Shown here: piece after piece, positions 61,016 through 64,000 of the stretch
How positions within the stretch are numbered: position 1 is the stretch's first letter
Layout: each line of letters starts with the position of its first letter
Assembly: GCA_964414425.1 (NCBI GenBank)
Contig: CAYPWL010000001.1
Coordinates: forward strand, 62,001 to 126,000
Direction of reading: 5' to 3'
Source of the DNA: GYS-P2D sp964414425
GTDB taxonomy: Bacteria; Bacteroidota; Bacteroidia; Chitinophagales; Saprospiraceae
Length of the DNA stretch: 64,000 nucleotides
Made by a program: the position numbers and the translations under genes
Notes under the pieces: model-generated
Seen by the model: only the letters and a program-made list of their open reading frames with translations
What the model was told of the DNA's origin: nothing
The model's database searches: none

Positions 61016-62105
61016 TCACATATTCATAGTGACCAACGACCTAAGTAATGAGCGTCGAGTAAAACGGATCATTGATGTAATCGTCGGTCAAGATCGAAGC
61101 GTCTTGTTGATAGGGAGGGAATTGTCCGATTCAGCACCACTCAATGATGCAGATTATGCTCAGCACAGAGTTAAGTGCTTTTTCAATACTGGCCCATTGT
61201 TTTACTTGGAGTTTTATCTGCGGGTAACATTCGTGATTTTGCGCGAATGTACCGCAGAGCATATCACCTGCAATGATCTCGATACCGTACTTATTGGTAA
61301 GACCCTAAAGCGATTTAGACAATTTCACTTCTATCTTGATTGTCATGAGTGGTTTGAAGAGGTGCCAGAGTTACAAGGTAATGTCCTTAAGAAATGGATA
61401 TGGAAGCGCATAGCAAAACATTGCATCCCCGCTACTGATAGTAGGTATACAGTCAACTCATTGATTGGGGAGCAGATGGCAGCCGCATATGATTGTGACT
61501 TTAAGGTTGTTCAGAATATAAGCCCGACCCTCAATACGATTAATTGGGATCTGAAGGAGCCACTATATCCGGTCCGGTTAGTATATCTCGGAGTTCTGAA
61601 CGAAGGCCGAGGTCTGGAGAGTTTGATCAAATCAATGGATCATTTAGATGGGGTAGTGTTAGACATAATTGGTGATGGAGATATCGCTGATCAAGTCAAA
61701 CGATTAATTGATGATAGTCCTGCCAAAGATCGAATCGTATTACATGGTTCACTAACAAAAGAAGAGTTTATGCCGCTATTAGAGCGAGCTCATGTCGGCG
61801 TTAATCTACTTGAGTCGAGTAGTAAGAGTTATTACTACTCCTCTGCTAACAAGATTCATGACTATATCAATCATGGACTCATGGTTCTAACGATGGATTA
61901 TCCATATCATCGTTTGCTTGCCGAGTCATGTGATTCTATCAAGTTGATAGATAAGCTGGAAGATGAAGTGGTTGTGAAGAATATCAAGACTATGATTGAC
62001 GAGTATGATTCGGCAGGTATCAAATCTGGTCGGATCGAGGTTATACAATTATATAATTGGAAAAAGGTAGTTAATGAGATTTATGAAATATATTTAAAGC
62101 AATGA
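61002..62105 (+). CDS. Glycosyltransferase, GT4-like
   Basis: A 367-residue GT-B fold glycosyltransferase. The N-terminal domain begins with HIFIVTNDLSNERRVKR and has the DCHEWFEEVPEL block. The C-terminal domain shows LVYLGVLNEGRGLESLIKSM, VVLDIIGDGDIADQV and YYYSSANKIHDYINHGL, where the conserved Glu is replaced by a SANKIHDY form. It would add a sugar to a glycan or lipid; the product is unknown. The ATG at 61002 is chosen over a GTG four codons upstream. It overlaps recQ by 14 nt. Confidence 0.85.
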   Translation: MKGYDHIFIVTNDLSNERRVKRIIDVIVGQDRSVLLIGRELSDSAPLNDADYAQHRVKCFFNTGPLFYLEFYLRVTFVILRECTAEHITCNDLDTVLIGKTLKRFRQFHFYLDCHEWFEEVPELQGNVLKKWIWKRIAKHCIPATDSRYTVNSLIGEQMAAAYDCDFKVVQNISPTLNTINWDLKEPLYPVRLVYLGVLNEGRGLESLIKSMDHLDGVVLDIIGDGDIADQVKRLIDDSPAKDRIVLHGSLTKEEFMPLLERAHVGVNLLESSSKSYYYSSANKIHDYINHGLMVLTMDYPYHRLLAESCDSIKLIDKLEDEVVVKNIKTMIDEYDSAGIKSGRIEVIQLYNWKKVVNEIYEIYLKQ

Positions 62106-62180
62106 GGGGACACCGACTATCCTAAAATTTTTGTCGACACCTCCTTGATAATTTGATCGCTTTGACCATAAATCTGAACT

Positions 62181-62606
62181 ATGAATGATTTGAACTCTAA
62201 CGCACTAATCATCGATGCGGAAGCGAAAACTTCACTATCCGAATCGGCTAAGTGGGCTAATGTCTTATCAATCGTTGGATTCGTTCTTATTGCACTATTT
62301 GCTATAGTAATTTTATCTACGGCGTTCGCAGGAAGTGGTGGACTAATAAGAGGCCTTTCCATAAATGAGATAGGAGTTTTAATAGGCCCTTTGTTGGTCT
62401 TGGGATTTTTTATTTATCCAACAATCAAACTTTATAAATACGGTAAACATGCTAAGAACTCAGTAGTGTCCGCAAGTTCGAGTGAGCTCACCAAAGCGTT
62501 CGAAAACCTAAAATCTTTGGTTAGATTCTTGGCGATAGTAATACTGCTTTTCTTAGTATTCTATGCCATACATTCAATACGTATGATTATATCAAATTCA
62601 TATTGA
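62181..62606 (+). CDS. DUF5362-like small membrane protein
   Basis: A 141-residue protein with three hydrophobic segments: residues about 27-49 (VLSIVGFVLIALFAIVILS), 64-80 and 114-134 (LAIVILLFLVFYAIHSI). It resembles a DUF5362-type Bacteroidota membrane protein. No catalytic motif is visible. Its neighbours give no clear function. Confidence 0.7.
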   Translation: MNDLNSNALIIDAEAKTSLSESAKWANVLSIVGFVLIALFAIVILSTAFAGSGGLIRGLSINEIGVLIGPLLVLGFFIYPTIKLYKYGKHAKNSVVSASSSELTKAFENLKSLVRFLAIVILLFLVFYAIHSIRMIISNSY

Positions 62607-62614
62607 CTTAAAAC

Positions 62615-63037
62615 CTACTGAACCCGATACCAAGTCTGTGTTCTTCCTAATGCTGGGATACCGATATACCCTCTGAGCTTCATGGTGTCATTATCCTCAA
62701 GGTATAACTTGCACTTATATACCTTGCCATCTTCAGGGTCCATAACTCGACCGCCTTCCCAAGTGCCATCATCTTCGGACATGTCGTAGATGATCTCCAT
62801 GCCTATAACAGGCTGATCTTTCTTAGCACCTTTACAATTAGTACATAAGATGTCTGGTTCAACATCGAAGAGTTTTACGACGGTACCCGTGAGCTCACCA
62901 TTTTTGACTTCGATACGGATATGTGAAGAGGGCTCATTATCACGATCATCGATAGCTTGCCAAACTCCTTCAACAGAATCTTGCGCATACGACAATGCAC
63001 AAAAGAGCATTATGGTTGAAACGATTATATACTTCAT
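62615..63037 (-). CDS. DUF2147 secreted protein
   Basis: A 140-residue protein with a signal peptide (MKYIIVSTIMLFCALSYA) followed by a DUF2147 domain: GVWQAIDDRDNEPSSHIRIE, LTGTVVKLF, DPEDGKVYKCKLYLED and GYIGIPALGRTQTWYRV. A CxxC pair (ILCTNCKG) lies mid-domain. The family is widespread in Bacteroidota and proteobacteria; its function is not established, although outer-membrane or stress links are proposed. Confidence 0.9.
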   Translation of the reverse strand: MKYIIVSTIMLFCALSYAQDSVEGVWQAIDDRDNEPSSHIRIEVKNGELTGTVVKLFDVEPDILCTNCKGAKKDQPVIGMEIIYDMSEDDGTWEGGRVMDPEDGKVYKCKLYLEDNDTMKLRGYIGIPALGRTQTWYRVQ

Positions 63038-63085
63038 AACTACGATTGTGCGATACTAACGTCGTAATCCTCGATAGTGTTACTA

Positions 63086-63907
63086 TTAAATGTCTCTTTT
63101 AATAAAAGTATAATAGGCTACGGCAAGAAATATCACAATCCAAATAATAGATGAAATAGTCGCTTGTTGATAGTTGAGCAGGAAGCTAAAGTCAATATCC
63201 TTCCTTGGTATAAGATCGGCAAACCTAAACAGTGGATTAGGCATCAGATCCTCGATACTATTCATGGGGTAAAAGTTGACCGATTCATTCTTGATATATC
63301 TATAATGCACGCCCCACTTAAGTATAGGCTCGAGCATCAGGATATAACATAGATAGAACAATACCGCAATACCAGATCGCCGTAAGATAAACCCGCAGAA
63401 CAATCCAAATGAAGTATACCCTAAAGTCATCAGAAAGAATCTCGGGATAGCCCAGCTCGTATCGTTAAATGCCTCAGCGAAACTGAATTCTTCTGCATGA
63501 GTAACACCGATTATAAACCCAATGATCATAAAATACAATGTAGCCAGTAAGCTAATCGCAATGATACTGTAGACCTTAGACAAGAAGTATGTCCGCCGAG
63601 TGAGACCCGTGATGATATTCTGTCTGAAAGTCTTAAAACTTACCTCATTGACTACAATGAATACGGAGATCAATCCAAGAAAAAAGAATACTAACCAATT
63701 ACCTGCATATCCTAAGTAATCCCATACCGTAGGAAAGTTGAAAAAGATCTCATTGCTCGGCAATGGTGGCGGTACATCTTTGAACTCCTTGCCAACAAAT
63801 ATTACCGTAGGTAACATAATGGCAAAAAGAATTGACAGTAGCCCAATCACGGCACTCTTTCTGAACTTGGCGAACTCTAATGAGAGTAAAGAAAAGACGT
63901 TGTTCAT
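63086..63907 (-). CDS. ABC-2 type transporter permease
   Basis: A 273-residue membrane protein with about six helices (SAVIGLLSILFAIMLPTVIFV, LVFFFLGLISVFIVVN, LLATLYFMIIGFIIGV). The exporter region VSFKTFRQNIITGLTRR is typical of ABC-2 permeases that push drugs, lipids or bacteriocins outward. The ATPase gene ends 6 nt upstream on the same strand. The substrate is not known. Confidence 0.85.
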   Translation of the reverse strand: MNNVFSLLSLEFAKFRKSAVIGLLSILFAIMLPTVIFVGKEFKDVPPPLPSNEIFFNFPTVWDYLGYAGNWLVFFFLGLISVFIVVNEVSFKTFRQNIITGLTRRTYFLSKVYSIIAISLLATLYFMIIGFIIGVTHAEEFSFAEAFNDTSWAIPRFFLMTLGYTSFGLFCGFILRRSGIAVLFYLCYILMLEPILKWGVHYRYIKNESVNFYPMNSIEDLMPNPLFRFADLIPRKDIDFSFLLNYQQATISSIIWIVIFLAVAYYTFIKRDI

Positions 63908-63913
63908 TATTTC

Positions 63914-64000
63914 TTAGCTTGACGTGATTTGTAAAAACTCTTCCTCCAGTCTGGTCTTTCTCGCTACGATCCTGGTCGGCACGATTCCTTGGTCATAAAT
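63914..64000 (-). CDS. ABC transporter ATPase, 3' fragment (window edge)
   Basis: Only the last 28 codons are inside the window. They read IYDQGIVPTRIVARKTRLEE then EFLQITSS and a TAA stop. This matches the usual C-terminal end of ABC-2 type ATPases (RKTxLEExFLxIT). It precedes the permease gene by 6 nt and should power it. The gene's start and its motifs lie beyond the window. Confidence 0.75.
   Translation of the reverse strand: MYDQGIVPTRIVARKTRLEEEFLQITSS

Overview
The window is a gene-dense stretch of a Bacteroidota (Bacteroidetes) chromosome. The evidence is: Bacteroidota-type -7 promoter boxes (TAnnTTTG) just upstream of many genes; a type IX secretion sorting tail on a large FG-GAP protein; the DUF1599 / BT_3928-type gene pair; an ECF sigma, anti-sigma-like and DUF4252 cluster; and an extended NusB. 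The gene set (cytochrome c maturation, complete acyl-CoA dehydrogenases, malate dehydrogenase, succinyl-CoA synthetase, pyruvate dehydrogenase E1) suggests a respiring heterotroph of a Saprospiria/Cytophagia-like lineage. The exact genus cannot be read from this sequence. I see no rRNA, tRNA, CRISPR array, insertion sequence or prophage.

Layout. 0-3.3 kb: a Gly-rich RRM RNA-binding protein with a strong terminator, a dipeptide-epimerase / DUF1611 pair that resembles the DgcA/DgcN D-glutamate pathway, and an orphan phosphoribosyltransferase. 3.3-11.9 kb: membrane iron-sulfur protein plus CCG-domain protein, an acyl-CoA carboxyltransferase, two adjacent acyl-CoA dehydrogenases and small conserved genes, together looking like acyl-CoA oxidation and its electron outlet. 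11.9-12.6 kb: the only large gap, which holds three tandem, diverged copies of a ~125-145 nt element on the minus strand, each ending in an intrinsic terminator (a probable small-RNA array). 12.6-19.8 kb: ccmF-ccmE, an FtsE-like protein whose ATPase motifs are all degenerate, a secreted protein of unknown function, a rhomboid protease, and the sigma/anti-sigma/DUF4252 operon. 19.8-26.7 kb: an LptF/G-type permease, xseAB, sucC divergent from mdh, a peroxiredoxin-like protein and a secreted protein of unknown function.

26.7-29.1 kb is an eroding glycan-use island: an esterase lipoprotein, a family-53 galactanase gene broken by a single in-frame TAA, and the tail of a family-13-type glycosidase. 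29.1-33.7 kb holds envelope and secreted proteins, including a TonB-like protein and the T9SS cargo. 33.7-46.7 kb is mostly housekeeping: YggS, deoxynucleoside kinase, gatC, a MacB-type ATPase, cobalamin adenosyltransferase, PgpH, coaE, yigZ, the DUF1599/BT_3928 pair, nusB, guaA, a periplasmic-binding lipoprotein and a TrmH methyltransferase. 46.7-64 kb continues with an aminotransferase, a short asparaginase, an OmpA/TSP3 protein, purKE, dihydroorotase, ribH, a TPR protein, pdhA, recF-DUF721, a subtilase, recQ, a glycosyltransferase, small membrane or secreted proteins, and an ABC-2 exporter cut by the window edge.

The most unusual items are the tandem small-RNA array beside ccmF, the FtsE-like pseudo-ATPase, the nonsense-interrupted galactanase, and the frequent use of TTG start codons at positions fixed by family alignment. 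Several starts were chosen downstream of a longer frame because a promoter box or a signal peptide sits inside the longer version.
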